In this document: one piece after another, positions 53,895-62,591 of the stretch
Position numbering within the stretch: position 1 is the stretch's first letter
Layout of the letters: each line of letters opens with the position of its first letter
Origin: Hyphomicrobiaceae bacterium UBA7697
GTDB lineage: Bacteria > Pseudomonadota > Alphaproteobacteria > Rhizobiales > Methyloligellaceae
Direction: 5' to 3'
NCBI GenBank assembly: GCA_002482645.1
Contig: DLGJ01000008.1
Coordinates: 496,001 to 560,000 of the forward strand
DNA length: 64,000 bases
Notes under the pieces: generated by a model
What the model was told of the DNA's origin: nothing
The model's input: the letters and a program-made list of their open reading frames with translations, nothing else
Databases searched by the model: none
Translations under genes and position numbers: made by a program

Positions 53895-55348
53895 GATGCT
53901 CTCAGCTCTGCTCCTGGCGACGGGCTTTCTTCCGTCGTGATGGCGGGCGCATCCGTCTCCAGCGGGATGCTGAGAACGACGCGGAGGCCAGGTGCATTGT
54001 CCTCGAGCCTCAAGTCACCACCATGCAATCTCGCCACCGCCGCGACAAGGCTCAATCCAAGTCCGCTGCCAGGTTCCGAACGGCTTGCTTCGAGGCGCAC
54101 GAAACGGTCCAGCACCCGCTCGCGCTCGCTCTCCGGAACGCCAGGCCCCCGGTCGGAGACCGCGATCTCCGCCACGCCGTCCCGGCTCGACGCCCGAACG
54201 ACGACCTCGGGCGCGTGACCGTTGACCTGCGAGGGATCAACCACGCCATATTTCAGCGCGTTGTCGATGAGATTGGCGATGGCCTGGCCGAGAAGCTGCC
54301 GGTCGCCGCGAACAGGGACACGCTCCGCCACCTCGGCCCGTAGCCCGATGCCCCGCTCCTCGGCCACGGGCTCGTAGAGCTCGGCCACGTCGCTCACGAG
54401 CGCCGCGAGATCGAGAGGGTCGCGATTGTCGCCGCCTGCCCCGGCTTCGAGCCGCGCGATGGATAGCAGTGCGTTGAACGTCTTGATGAGGCCATCGGCC
54501 TCCTCGATGGTCCGCTCCAGCGCATTCCGGTAGGAGGTCTCGTCCGTCGGCTCGCGTAGGGCTTCTTCGACACGGTTGCGCAAGCGGTTCAGCGGCGTCT
54601 TCAGATCGTGGGCGATGTTGTCGGAGACCTCGCGCATGCCCGCCATGAGCTGCTCGATACGGCCGAGCATGAGATTGAGGCTCTGTGCCAGGCGGTCCAA
54701 CTCGTCGCCCGAACCGCTCACGGGCAGCCGGCGCGAGAGATCGCCAGCCATGATCGTGCGCGTTGTCGCGGAGAGATTGTCGACGCGCGCGAGCAGCCTG
54801 CGGCTGACCCAATAGCCGCCGCCGATGCCGACGAGCGCCATCGCGCCGAGTCCCCACAACATGGTCGAGCGGATCAGGCGCGAAAGCTCCCGCCGGTCCT
54901 CGATGTCGCGGCCGACGATCAACCGGTCGCCGCCGGGAAGCCGGAACACATTGGCAAAGGCGAGCCTTTGCTCCATGCCGCCGGGCGCCGGACGGCTATA
55001 GAAGAATTCGACCGGCCCGACGCTGTCCCAAAGCTGCGGCGACACCGCGCTCAGATTTCCCGCAAGCTGTTTCTCGTTCCTGTCCGCGACCAGATAGAGG
55101 CTGTTGCCGGGGGTTCGGCTCCGCTGCGCGACGATCCTGACGAGCTGGTCGCGGCCGCCCGCCCTATACTGCTCGGCCAGACCCTTGAGCTCCGCGTCGA
55201 TCGTTTGGTTCAACTGCCGCGACAGCAGCACAGTCGTGTTCCAATACAGATAGACGATGGCAACGATGGCAGCCGCGCTGAACAGCGCGAAATAGGTCAG
55301 CGACAGCCGGAAGGTCGTCGTGCGGAAGAGTTTAGTGAGCGCTGTCAC
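53891..55348 (-). CDS. Sensor histidine kinase (HAMP, EnvZ/QseC type)
   Basis: A 485-residue kinase with two transmembrane helices (about residues 15-36 and 163-183), a periplasmic sensor of about 125 residues between them, HAMP (RRLLARVDNLSATTRTIMAG), HisKA with H247 in DNIAHDLKTPLNRLRN, and HATPase with IANLIDNALKYG and GSGLGLSLV. It pairs with the OmpR-type regulator just upstream (17-base overlap). The GTG start is used. Its position after degP and the ccm operon, and before glnE, suggests an envelope-stress role, but the stimulus is unknown. Confidence 0.9.
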   Translation of the reverse strand: MTALTKLFRTTTFRLSLTYFALFSAAAIVAIVYLYWNTTVLLSRQLNQTIDAELKGLAEQYRAGGRDQLVRIVAQRSRTPGNSLYLVADRNEKQLAGNLSAVSPQLWDSVGPVEFFYSRPAPGGMEQRLAFANVFRLPGGDRLIVGRDIEDRRELSRLIRSTMLWGLGAMALVGIGGGYWVSRRLLARVDNLSATTRTIMAGDLSRRLPVSGSGDELDRLAQSLNLMLGRIEQLMAGMREVSDNIAHDLKTPLNRLRNRVEEALREPTDETSYRNALERTIEEADGLIKTFNALLSIARLEAGAGGDNRDPLDLAALVSDVAELYEPVAEERGIGLRAEVAERVPVRGDRQLLGQAIANLIDNALKYGVVDPSQVNGHAPEVVVRASSRDGVAEIAVSDRGPGVPESERERVLDRFVRLEASRSEPGSGLGLSLVAAVARLHGGDLRLEDNAPGLRVVLSIPLETDAPAITTEESPSPGAELRAS

Positions 55349-56012
55349 GGATCGTGTAGCCGGCGCCGCGAACCGTATGCAGGAGCGGCTGTTCGAAGTT
55401 CTTGTCGATCTTCGACCGGAGCCTTGAGATGTGGACGTCTATGACGTTGGTCTGCGGGTCGAAATGATAGTCCCACACATTTTCGAGCAGCATCGTGCGC
55501 GTGACCACCTGCCCCGCGTGCTTCATCAAATATTCGAGCAGGCGGAATTCCCGCGGCTGCAGCAGAACGGCTTCGCCCGCGCGCGTGACTTTGTGAGAGA
55601 GACGGTCGAGCACGAGATCGCCCACCGCGAGCCGCGTCGATCCTTCCTCGGGCGAGGTCCGGCGTGCCAGAACCTCGATACGCGCAAGAAGCTCGCTGAA
55701 CGCATAGGGCTTGGTCAGATAGTCGTCGCCGCCGGCGCGCAAGCCCTTGACCCGGTCGTCGACCTCACCGAGCGCGGACAAGATCAACACAGGCGTATGA
55801 ATTTCGTCCGTACGCAGCGATTTGATGACTTCGAGCCCATCCAGTTTCGGCAGCATACGATCGACGATGAGCACGTCGAAGGCATTCGTCTTGGCGAATT
55901 CGAGCCCGGCCTCGCCATCCGCGGCATGCTCCGTCACATGCCCCGACTCCTTCAGCGCTCGCTTGAGAAACGCCGCCGTCTCCTGATCGTCCTCGATCAC
56001 TAGGACCCGCAT
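55332..56012 (-). CDS. OmpR-family response regulator
   Basis: A 226-residue regulator. The receiver domain has phospho-acceptor D51 in LIVDRMLPKLDGL, acidic pair E7-D8-D9 and K106-region LTKPYAFSELLAR. The C-terminal winged helix is about residues 130-226 (LLQPREFRLLEYLMKHAGQVV, NVIDVHISRLRSKID, TVRGAGYTIRDSAH). It is the likely partner of the kinase encoded immediately after it. It starts 99 bases after the degP stop, with a probable terminator between, so it probably heads its own unit. Confidence 0.93.
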   Translation of the reverse strand: MRVLVIEDDQETAAFLKRALKESGHVTEHAADGEAGLEFAKTNAFDVLIVDRMLPKLDGLEVIKSLRTDEIHTPVLILSALGEVDDRVKGLRAGGDDYLTKPYAFSELLARIEVLARRTSPEEGSTRLAVGDLVLDRLSHKVTRAGEAVLLQPREFRLLEYLMKHAGQVVTRTMLLENVWDYHFDPQTNVIDVHISRLRSKIDKNFEQPLLHTVRGAGYTIRDSAH

Positions 56013-56056
56013 ATCGCGCTGGCTCGCTCTTTGTTACGGAAGAATGAAAATGGGGC

Positions 56057-56091
56057 GGGCGGCACGGTCCGGGGGGAAAACCGCACCGCCC
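56057..56091 (-). terminator. Probable degP terminator
   Basis: On the minus strand GGGCGGTGCGG and CCGTGCCGCCC form an imperfect 11-bp stem (two mismatches in the middle) about 20 bases after the degP stop, followed a few bases on by ATTTTCATTC. It separates degP from the downstream regulator gene. Confidence 0.55.
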
Positions 56092-56111
56092 TCCAGCAGA
56101 AGAAAGCGATT

Positions 56112-57677
56112 CTACGCCTTCTTCAGCGATAGCGCGACAAAGCGCGTTTGATCGCCGGTCTTGACCTGCATCAGGACCTTGACGGTGTCCTTGCCGTCCT
56201 TGGTGGTCTCGGCTGCCTTCTTGAGGCCCGCGGCGACGTCGCCGGGGGTAGAGACGTCGACGCCGGCGACCTGGAGAATGATGTCACCGGGCTTCAGGCC
56301 CTTGTCGGCGGCATCGCTATCAGAGTCGACCTCGGTGATGACCACACCTTCTTCACCCGCGCCGGGGATCTTCGCGGCAGGAGCAAGCGACAGACCGAGC
56401 TTCTCCATCTGCTCGCTCTGGTCGGCCGGTTCCTTGTCCCGAAGCGACACCAGCTTCTTGGCGCTCGGGAATGTGCCGAGAGTCATATCGACCTCGCGCT
56501 TGTCGCCATAGCGGACAATGGCGAGCTTGACCTCCGTATCGGGATCGAGTTCGGCGATCTTGCGGGCGAGATCACGTGAATCCTTCACCTCGGCGCCGTT
56601 GACGCCGACAATGACGTCACCGGCCTTGATGTCCTCTTTCGAAGCCGGACCGTCCTCGGTGACCTTCGTGACCATGGCACCGGTCGGCGTGGACAAGCCG
56701 ATGGAGTCGGCAATGTCGTCGTTGACGTTCTGGATGACGACACCAAGCCAACCGCGATCGACGCTGCCGTCGGCCTTCAGATCGGCGACGACTTGCTTCA
56801 CCAGCGCGGCTGGGACGGCAAACGCAATACCGACATTGCCGCCCGACGGCGAGAAGATCGCCGTATTCACGCCCACGACATTCCCGTCAAGGTCGAAGCT
56901 GGGACCGCCCGAGTTGCCGCGGTTTACCGCCGCGTCGATCTGGAGATAGTCGTAAGGACCGGAACCGATATCGCGATTATGCGCCGAGATGATGCCGGCC
57001 GTGACCGTACCGCCAAGGCCGAAAGGATTGCCGACCGCGAGGACCCAATCGCCGACGCGCGGATCTTTCTCGGAGAGCTTCACGAACGGAAACTTCTTGT
57101 CGACCTTCTCGGTCACCTTGACCAGAGCAAGGTCCGTACGCGGATCGGTTCCGATCAGCTTGGCGTCGAACTTCTCGCCGTCTCCCATGGTCACGGTGAT
57201 GTCGTCCGCGTCCTCGACCACATGGTTGTTGGTGACGATGTAACCGTCATCGGAGATGAAGAAGCCGGACCCTTGCGCCAGGCTCGGCGTGTGCTTGGAC
57301 GGCGGGGTCGGCATGCCCTTACGGAACTGCTTGAAGAAATCGTAGAGCGGATTGTCTTCCGGCAGGTCCGGCATTCCCGGAACGGGCGAGTCGTCGTTCT
57401 CCGCGGTCTTCATCTCGCCCTTGACGTTGATGCTGACCACCGCGGGGCTGACCTTCGCCACCAGGTCGGCGAAAGAAAGCGGCGCCGGGCCGTGAGGTGT
57501 CGCAATCGTCTGCTGGGTCTGCGCCGTTTCCGCGACAGCCTGCGGCACGCTTGGATTGAACGAAAGCCCGATCGCACCGGCCGCGACCAAAGCGGTTGCG
57601 GCGAGGAGCGCGGTCCTGCCGGCCAATATCCGCGGCCGCTTGCTCTCGTTCGCCGCAGGAGTTCTCTCAGTTGTCAT
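56112..57677 (-). CDS. DegP/HtrA-type periplasmic serine protease
   Basis: A 521-residue Do-family endopeptidase and chaperone for damaged envelope proteins. An N-terminal hydrophobic segment (about 20-40) serves as signal or anchor. The trypsin-like domain holds the triad H152 (TNNHVVED), D182 (PRTDLALVKV) and S256 (NRGNSGGPS). Two PDZ domains cover about residues 300-390 (GWLGVVIQNVNDD, KAGDVIVGVNG) and 420-515 (LKPGDIILQVAGV). Length is near the family norm. It lies 165 bases downstream of ccmH and is followed by a hairpin. Regulation by the adjacent two-component pair is plausible and untested. Confidence 0.93.
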   Translation of the reverse strand: MTTERTPAANESKRPRILAGRTALLAATALVAAGAIGLSFNPSVPQAVAETAQTQQTIATPHGPAPLSFADLVAKVSPAVVSINVKGEMKTAENDDSPVPGMPDLPEDNPLYDFFKQFRKGMPTPPSKHTPSLAQGSGFFISDDGYIVTNNHVVEDADDITVTMGDGEKFDAKLIGTDPRTDLALVKVTEKVDKKFPFVKLSEKDPRVGDWVLAVGNPFGLGGTVTAGIISAHNRDIGSGPYDYLQIDAAVNRGNSGGPSFDLDGNVVGVNTAIFSPSGGNVGIAFAVPAALVKQVVADLKADGSVDRGWLGVVIQNVNDDIADSIGLSTPTGAMVTKVTEDGPASKEDIKAGDVIVGVNGAEVKDSRDLARKIAELDPDTEVKLAIVRYGDKREVDMTLGTFPSAKKLVSLRDKEPADQSEQMEKLGLSLAPAAKIPGAGEEGVVITEVDSDSDAADKGLKPGDIILQVAGVDVSTPGDVAAGLKKAAETTKDGKDTVKVLMQVKTGDQTRFVALSLKKA

Positions 57678-57842
57678 TCGTTTCCCCTCTCTTGGGACGG
57701 AAATTCAGTTCGAGTCATGCTCCGGACACGCGGAACGTTGCTGTGAGATTCGGAATATAGGGAGTCGCCAATTACGCCGCGGTTTCGGCGGCATTAATTT
57801 TCCGTAAGGTTCGGCCGGGGGAGTGCCCAGGGGGACGCGAGG

Positions 57843-58361
57843 CTAGGATTTTCCGCCGCTCTCGGGCGTGCCAGTCTCGGGCGTATCGGGGTCCAGGAGA
57901 CGGGTCAAATGCTCCTGCTCGCTCTCGGTCAGCGCCTGGGGTATCGCCGCGGCGCGGGAGCGGCGGCGATAGGCGTAAAATATCCCTCCGGCGGCGGCCA
58001 GAAATAGCAGCGGCGTCGCGAACCACAGCAGCCAGGTGTGCGGCGTGAAGGGCGGCTTGAGCAGCACGAAATCCCCGTAGCGAGACACGACGAAATCCAT
58101 GATTTCGTCATTGCTGTCCCCTGCCTTCAGCCGCTCGCGCACGAGGACGCGCAGATCCTTGGCCAGCGGGGCATCCGAATCGTCGATGGATTGGTTCTGG
58201 CAGACGAGACAGCGCAATCCCGCCGAGAGTTCGCGCGCGCGCGCCTCCAGGGCCGGATCGTCCAGGATCTCGTCCGGCTGGACGGCATGGGCCTGTGCCG
58301 CGCCCAACGCGACGACGGCGAGAAGCACGGCTGTCATGATGTGGCGGAGCATGGCCGTCAC
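57843..58361 (-). CDS. ccmH: Cytochrome c maturation protein CcmH
   Basis: Membrane-anchored periplasmic thiol protein of 172 residues. It has a signal peptide (to about AHA, residue 26) and the redox motif C51-L-V-C54 in LRCLVCQNQSIDDS that reduces apocytochrome c before heme attachment. A three-helix bundle follows (DLRVLVRERLKAG, MDFVVSRYGDFVLLKPPF), then one transmembrane helix (about 110-130) and a charged tail. The start is GTG within a GTGA overlap with the ccmF stop. Equivalent to CycL of rhizobia. Confidence 0.94.
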   Translation of the reverse strand: MTAMLRHIMTAVLLAVVALGAAQAHAVQPDEILDDPALEARARELSAGLRCLVCQNQSIDDSDAPLAKDLRVLVRERLKAGDSNDEIMDFVVSRYGDFVLLKPPFTPHTWLLWFATPLLFLAAAGGIFYAYRRRSRAAAIPQALTESEQEHLTRLLDPDTPETGTPESGGKS

Positions 58362-60346
58362 TTGCTCACCGCCGCGACCGCCACGCGTCTTGCCTTGGCG
58401 CGTTTTGGCGCGCCCACACGCAGGCGGCGGTCGGATAGGGAGACGCCGCCGCCGAAGAACATGATCAGGGCGCCGATCCAGATCAGCCGGACCATCGGGT
58501 TGAAATAGACCCGCACGCTGTAGGCGCCATCCTTGAGCGGATCGCCGAGCACCACATAAAGATCGCCGCGCCAGCTGTTGTGGATACCGGCTTCGGTCGT
58601 CGCGCTCTTCTCGACCGCGAAAGCCCGTTTGGACGGCGTAAGCGTCGTCACCGGGGCGCCGCCGCGGGTCACCGCGAACTGACCGGCAAGTTCCCTGTAA
58701 TTGGGGCCCTGCCGTTCCTCGACGCCCTGGAAGACAAGCTCATAGCCCGCGATATCCACCTTGCCGCCCGGTGCCAACGCTTCGATGCGCTCGATGCGCC
58801 AGGCCGTGGTGGAGACCAGCCCGATCACCATGACGCCGACCCCAGCATGAGCGAGCGCCGTGCCGTAGGAGGCACGCGGCAGGTTGCGCAGACGACGCCA
58901 CGTCTCGCTCCACGACACGTCGAACAGTTTCGACCGTGTCGCCAGTTCCGTCGCCGCGCCGCAGATCAGCCAAAGCCCGAGACCGATGCCGAGCGGGGCC
59001 AGCCACGGGCCGCTCCGGTTCACCGCAAGCACGGCGATGATCGTCACGAGACAGATCACGGCGGCGGCCGTGAGCCGTTGCGCGGCGGCGAGGAGGTCGC
59101 CGCGTTTCCACGCCAGCAGCGGCCCGAACGGCACCGCGATCAGGAGCGGTACGACCAGCGGCACGAACGTCATATTGAAGAACGGCGCCCCGACGGAGAT
59201 CTTTTCGCCGGTGATGGACTCGAGGGCCAACGGATAGAGCGTGCCCACGAACACCGCCGCGCAGGCCACCGTCAGGAGAAGATTGTTGAGGACGAGGCTG
59301 CCCTCCCGGCTGATTGGCGCGAACAGGCCGCCTTGCGACAGAAGCGGCGCGCGCCACGCGAAGAGCGCGAAGGACCCGCCGATGAAGACCGCCATGATGC
59401 CGAGAATGAAGACGCCGCGCTCGGGATCGACGGCGAAGGCATGCACCGAGGTCAGAACGCCAGAGCGCACCAGGAACGTTCCCATCAGACTCAAGGAGAA
59501 GGTGATGATGGCAAGCAGAACCGTCCACACCTTCAAGGCATCGCGCTTTTCCATGACGAGCGCCGAGTGCAGTAGCGCCGTGCCCGCGAGCCACGGCATG
59601 AAGGACGCGTTCTCGACCGGATCCCAGAACCAGAACCCGCCCCAGCCGAGTTCGTAATAGGCCCACCAGGAGCCCATCGCGATCCCGAGCGTCAGACACA
59701 TCCAGGCGGCAAGCGTCCACGGCCGGACCCAACGCGCCCACGCCGCGTCGATGCGTCCATCGATGAGCGCGGCCACCGCGAACGAAAACGCCATCGAGAA
59801 GCCCACATAGCCCGCATAGAGGAACGGCGGGTGAAAGGCCAAGGCCGGGTCCTGCAGCACGGGATTGAGCCCCTGACCGTCGAAGGGCGCCGGATTGACG
59901 CGCAGGAACGGGTTCGAGGCGATGACGATGAACAGGAGGAACGCGACGGCGATCGAGCCCTGCACCGCGAGCACGTTGGCCTGCAACTGCCGGGGAAGGT
60001 TGCTGCCGAAGGTCGCGACGGCGGCGCCGAACAATGCGAGGATCAGGACCCACAGGACCATGGAGCCCTCGTGGTTTCCCCACACGCCCGAGATCTTGTA
60101 GAGCATCGGCTTGGCCGAATGCGAGTTCTGCCACACGTTCAGCACCGAAAAGTCGGACGTGACATAGGCGGCGGTGAGCGCTCCGAAGGCAATGCAGATC
60201 AGCAGGAACTGCGCCTGCGCGGCGGGAATGGACACCGCTGCGAGACGCGGATCGTTGAGCCGCGTGCCGAGGATCGGCAGCACCATCTGAACGATGGCGA
60301 CGCCAAGCGCGAGAATGAGTGCGTAGTGGCCGGTTTCCGCGATCAT
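58358..60346 (-). CDS. ccmF: Cytochrome c heme lyase subunit CcmF
   Basis: Integral membrane heme handling protein of 662 residues with about 15 helices. The tryptophan-rich WWD motif is in LGWGGFWFWDPVENASFMP near residue 225-245. Conserved His residues lie in WGNHEGSM and nearby helices. CcmF with CcmH and CcmI takes heme from CcmE and attaches it to CXXCH motifs in the periplasm, such as those of the two diheme cytochromes in this window. It overlaps both neighbours by 4 bases (ATGA with ccmE, GTGA with ccmH). Equivalent to CycK. Confidence 0.95.
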   Translation of the reverse strand: MIAETGHYALILALGVAIVQMVLPILGTRLNDPRLAAVSIPAAQAQFLLICIAFGALTAAYVTSDFSVLNVWQNSHSAKPMLYKISGVWGNHEGSMVLWVLILALFGAAVATFGSNLPRQLQANVLAVQGSIAVAFLLFIVIASNPFLRVNPAPFDGQGLNPVLQDPALAFHPPFLYAGYVGFSMAFSFAVAALIDGRIDAAWARWVRPWTLAAWMCLTLGIAMGSWWAYYELGWGGFWFWDPVENASFMPWLAGTALLHSALVMEKRDALKVWTVLLAIITFSLSLMGTFLVRSGVLTSVHAFAVDPERGVFILGIMAVFIGGSFALFAWRAPLLSQGGLFAPISREGSLVLNNLLLTVACAAVFVGTLYPLALESITGEKISVGAPFFNMTFVPLVVPLLIAVPFGPLLAWKRGDLLAAAQRLTAAAVICLVTIIAVLAVNRSGPWLAPLGIGLGLWLICGAATELATRSKLFDVSWSETWRRLRNLPRASYGTALAHAGVGVMVIGLVSTTAWRIERIEALAPGGKVDIAGYELVFQGVEERQGPNYRELAGQFAVTRGGAPVTTLTPSKRAFAVEKSATTEAGIHNSWRGDLYVVLGDPLKDGAYSVRVYFNPMVRLIWIGALIMFFGGGVSLSDRRLRVGAPKRAKARRVAVAAVSK

Positions 60347-60813
60347 TGCGTTATCACCCCGCCGCTGGCGCCGGCCGGTTCGCCCTCTTGCCAGAGCCCC
60401 TGCTCTTTCAGCTTGGCCGCGACTTCCGGCGGCATGTAATTCTCGTCGTGCTTGGCCAGTACGCTGTCGGCTTCGAACATGCCGTCCGGCGTCAGAGCGC
60501 CTTCGGTCACGACCCCCTGCCCCTCGCGAAAGAGGTCGGGCAGCACGCCGGTATAAGTCACCGGCATGGTCTTCGCTCCATCGGTGACCGCGAAGTGGAC
60601 GGTGGTGCCCAAGTCGCGCTTGACGCTGCCTGTCTCGACAAGCCCGCCGAGCCGGATTCGCTGCCCCGGCGCGATCTCCATCTTGGCGATGTCGCTCGGG
60701 CTATAGAAGAATACGATCGAATCCCGCATGGCATAGAGTACGAGCCCTACGGCCACCCCGAGAACCACAAGACATGTCCCGATCAGAACGCCCCTGCGCT
60801 GCTTGCGTGTCAT
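60343..60813 (-). CDS. ccmE: Heme chaperone CcmE
   Basis: Periplasmic, membrane-anchored heme chaperone of 156 residues. It has one N-terminal helix (about 8-28), an OB-fold core, and the covalent heme-binding H122 in LAKHDENYMPPE with Tyr126 four residues later, as in E. coli (H130/Y134). The start was set at MTRKQRRGV because homology and the ATGA overlap with the ccmI stop both indicate it. The open frame extends 49 codons further inside ccmI. Equivalent to CycJ. Confidence 0.95.
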   Translation of the reverse strand: MTRKQRRGVLIGTCLVVLGVAVGLVLYAMRDSIVFFYSPSDIAKMEIAPGQRIRLGGLVETGSVKRDLGTTVHFAVTDGAKTMPVTYTGVLPDLFREGQGVVTEGALTPDGMFEADSVLAKHDENYMPPEVAAKLKEQGLWQEGEPAGASGGVITQ

Positions 60814-61961
60814 GATTTCAACCCCAGCTCCGCGGCCAGCGTATCCAGTTGCTCGATCGCTTGCGCATTCCCGGCAAATTGATCCTTGGCGCGCGCAAGG
60901 GCCGCTTTGGCCTCGCCGCTGCGCCCCAGAACCGTATAGGCCCGCACAAGCCGGAGCCACCCCGGCAAATCGTCGCCATCGGCTTCAAGCCGCGCGGCGA
61001 GGTTCTTGACCATGCTGTCGATCATGGCCTGACGCTCGCCGGGGGTCATGTTCTGCGCCGCCGCGACATCGGCCGCGTTCGGGCCCGCCATCGGCGCGCG
61101 TGGCGTTTGGGCGGTGGACGGCTTACCGGACAGCCGCGCTTCCGCACTCGCGATCCGTGCTTCGACCATGGCGCGCCAGCGCTCATCGTCCTTCCTGCTG
61201 TCCAGCAAGCCGCGCCAATCCTCCAGCGCGGCTTCAAAATTCCCGTCCTGCTCCTTGGCCACGGCGAGCAGAATGCGCGGCTCCACCAGCGAGCCGTCCT
61301 CCTTCACGGCCTGTTCGAGGGCGATGCGGGCGGGTTCGGTCACGAGGCCCTGTTGTTCCAAGACAAGCGCCTGGCCCAGGCCGGACAGCCGCTCCGCCGA
61401 AGGCCCCAAAAGCCGGATGGCCTGACGATAGGCTTCGGCCGCGTCCGCATAGCGGCGGCCACCCAAATAAATGGGCGCGATGGCATCCCATCCCTGGCCT
61501 TCTTCCGGATGCGCACGCAAGCGCGCCTCGACGCGGGCAACGAGAACGCCGACATCTCTCTCTTTGGCGGGGTCGGTCAGCCGCGCGGCCAAAGGCTGAT
61601 CGGGAAGGTTGGGAGAGCCGTAGGCGAGATAGAGGCCGAGCGCCGCGAGTGGCAGTCCCAGAGTGACAACGGTAAAGGCGATACGGGACAACGCGCCACG
61701 CGAATGCGCCTTGGCCGCTCCGTCCGTCTCGTGATCCGCCGCGAGCAACCGCCGGGCGACCTCGAGCCGGGCCGCCTCGGCCTCGGCCTCGGCGATCAGC
61801 CCGCGTGCGCGGTCCGCCTCGATCTCTTCGAGCTGATCGCGATAGACCGCGGCATTGAAGGCATCGCGTCCGTCCGCGCGGCCGCGTTCACCGAGGAGCG
61901 GATACAGCAGGAAGGACAAGACGGCGGCGGTAAGGGCCGCCAGGATCACCCAAAGCAGCAC
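60810..61961 (-). CDS. ccmI: Cytochrome c maturation protein CcmI
   Basis: Apocytochrome chaperone of 383 residues and first gene of the ccmI-E-F-H operon. The N-terminal domain has two transmembrane helices (about residues 2-20 and 95-115) joined by a cytoplasmic helical loop with AVYRDQLEEIEADRARGLI, typical of CcmI. The periplasmic part holds TPR-like repeats (GWDAIAPIYLGGRRYADAAEAY, WLRLVRAYTVLGRSGEAKAA) that bind apocytochrome C-termini. Equivalent to CycH of rhizobia. Its stop overlaps ccmE by 4 bases. Confidence 0.93.
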   Translation of the reverse strand: MLLWVILAALTAAVLSFLLYPLLGERGRADGRDAFNAAVYRDQLEEIEADRARGLIAEAEAEAARLEVARRLLAADHETDGAAKAHSRGALSRIAFTVVTLGLPLAALGLYLAYGSPNLPDQPLAARLTDPAKERDVGVLVARVEARLRAHPEEGQGWDAIAPIYLGGRRYADAAEAYRQAIRLLGPSAERLSGLGQALVLEQQGLVTEPARIALEQAVKEDGSLVEPRILLAVAKEQDGNFEAALEDWRGLLDSRKDDERWRAMVEARIASAEARLSGKPSTAQTPRAPMAGPNAADVAAAQNMTPGERQAMIDSMVKNLAARLEADGDDLPGWLRLVRAYTVLGRSGEAKAALARAKDQFAGNAQAIEQLDTLAAELGLKS

Positions 61962-62082
61962 GATGAGGTCCTTAACCTTCAGGATTCAAACGACGACTAG
62001 GCATAGGGAATGGCGCAGGCCAGAGCAAGGCGAACGCGCGCCGGGAAAGATGAAATCGCGGCAATGTTCCAGGCAGCGGACT

Positions 62083-62457
62083 CTAGCCCACCGTGTTCCA
62101 GCGTCCGTCGGGCTGACGGCAGGCCGTACCGTTGGTGGTCTGAGGCTGCCCATCCACGAAAAACGTATGGGTGAAGGGCCGGCAAAACGAATTGCCCTGT
62201 TTGTAGGGCGTGCCCGGAACGAACTGGCCGTTATGCTGGTTGGACGGATTGGTCCAGGACGTGACTTGGCCCGCCTGGCCGAATTCCAAGGCTTGGTGCT
62301 GGGCGTCGGCCGCCAATCGCTGGTCCTGCGCGTCCAGTCTGCCCCCGCCGGAGTTGCCGCTCATGGAACTCCACAAGGCATCGGTGCCAAGGTTTCCGTC
62401 GGTTCCGCAAGCCGCGAGAACGAGCGGCAACAACACGATAGCAAGAATAGGTCTCAT
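62083..62457 (-). CDS. Lipoprotein of the 17 kDa surface antigen-like type
   Basis: A 124-residue protein with a lipoprotein signal (MRPILAIVLLPLVLAACGT, lipidated Cys at residue 17). A Gln/Ser/Gly-rich middle follows, and a C-terminal module containing CRPFTHTFFVDGQPQT and GTACRQPDGRW. I recognise that module in Rickettsia-type 17 kDa surface antigens and related alphaproteobacterial outer-membrane lipoproteins. It is usually accompanied by a glycine-zipper domain, which is not obvious here. It lies between feuQ and ccmI on the same strand, with more than 100 bases on either side. Confidence 0.82.
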   Translation of the reverse strand: MRPILAIVLLPLVLAACGTDGNLGTDALWSSMSGNSGGGRLDAQDQRLAADAQHQALEFGQAGQVTSWTNPSNQHNGQFVPGTPYKQGNSFCRPFTHTFFVDGQPQTTNGTACRQPDGRWNTVG

Positions 62458-62591
62458 TGGTCTTTCCCCAGCCCAAGAAGGACCCGAACGTCCCCCACCC
62501 AGAGGCTGAGCAAGGAAGTGTAACCTCTCGGCACACTGTTAAGAATAACAAATCTGGCCAAATTAGGTTGCACCCGACACTGGGAAAAAAG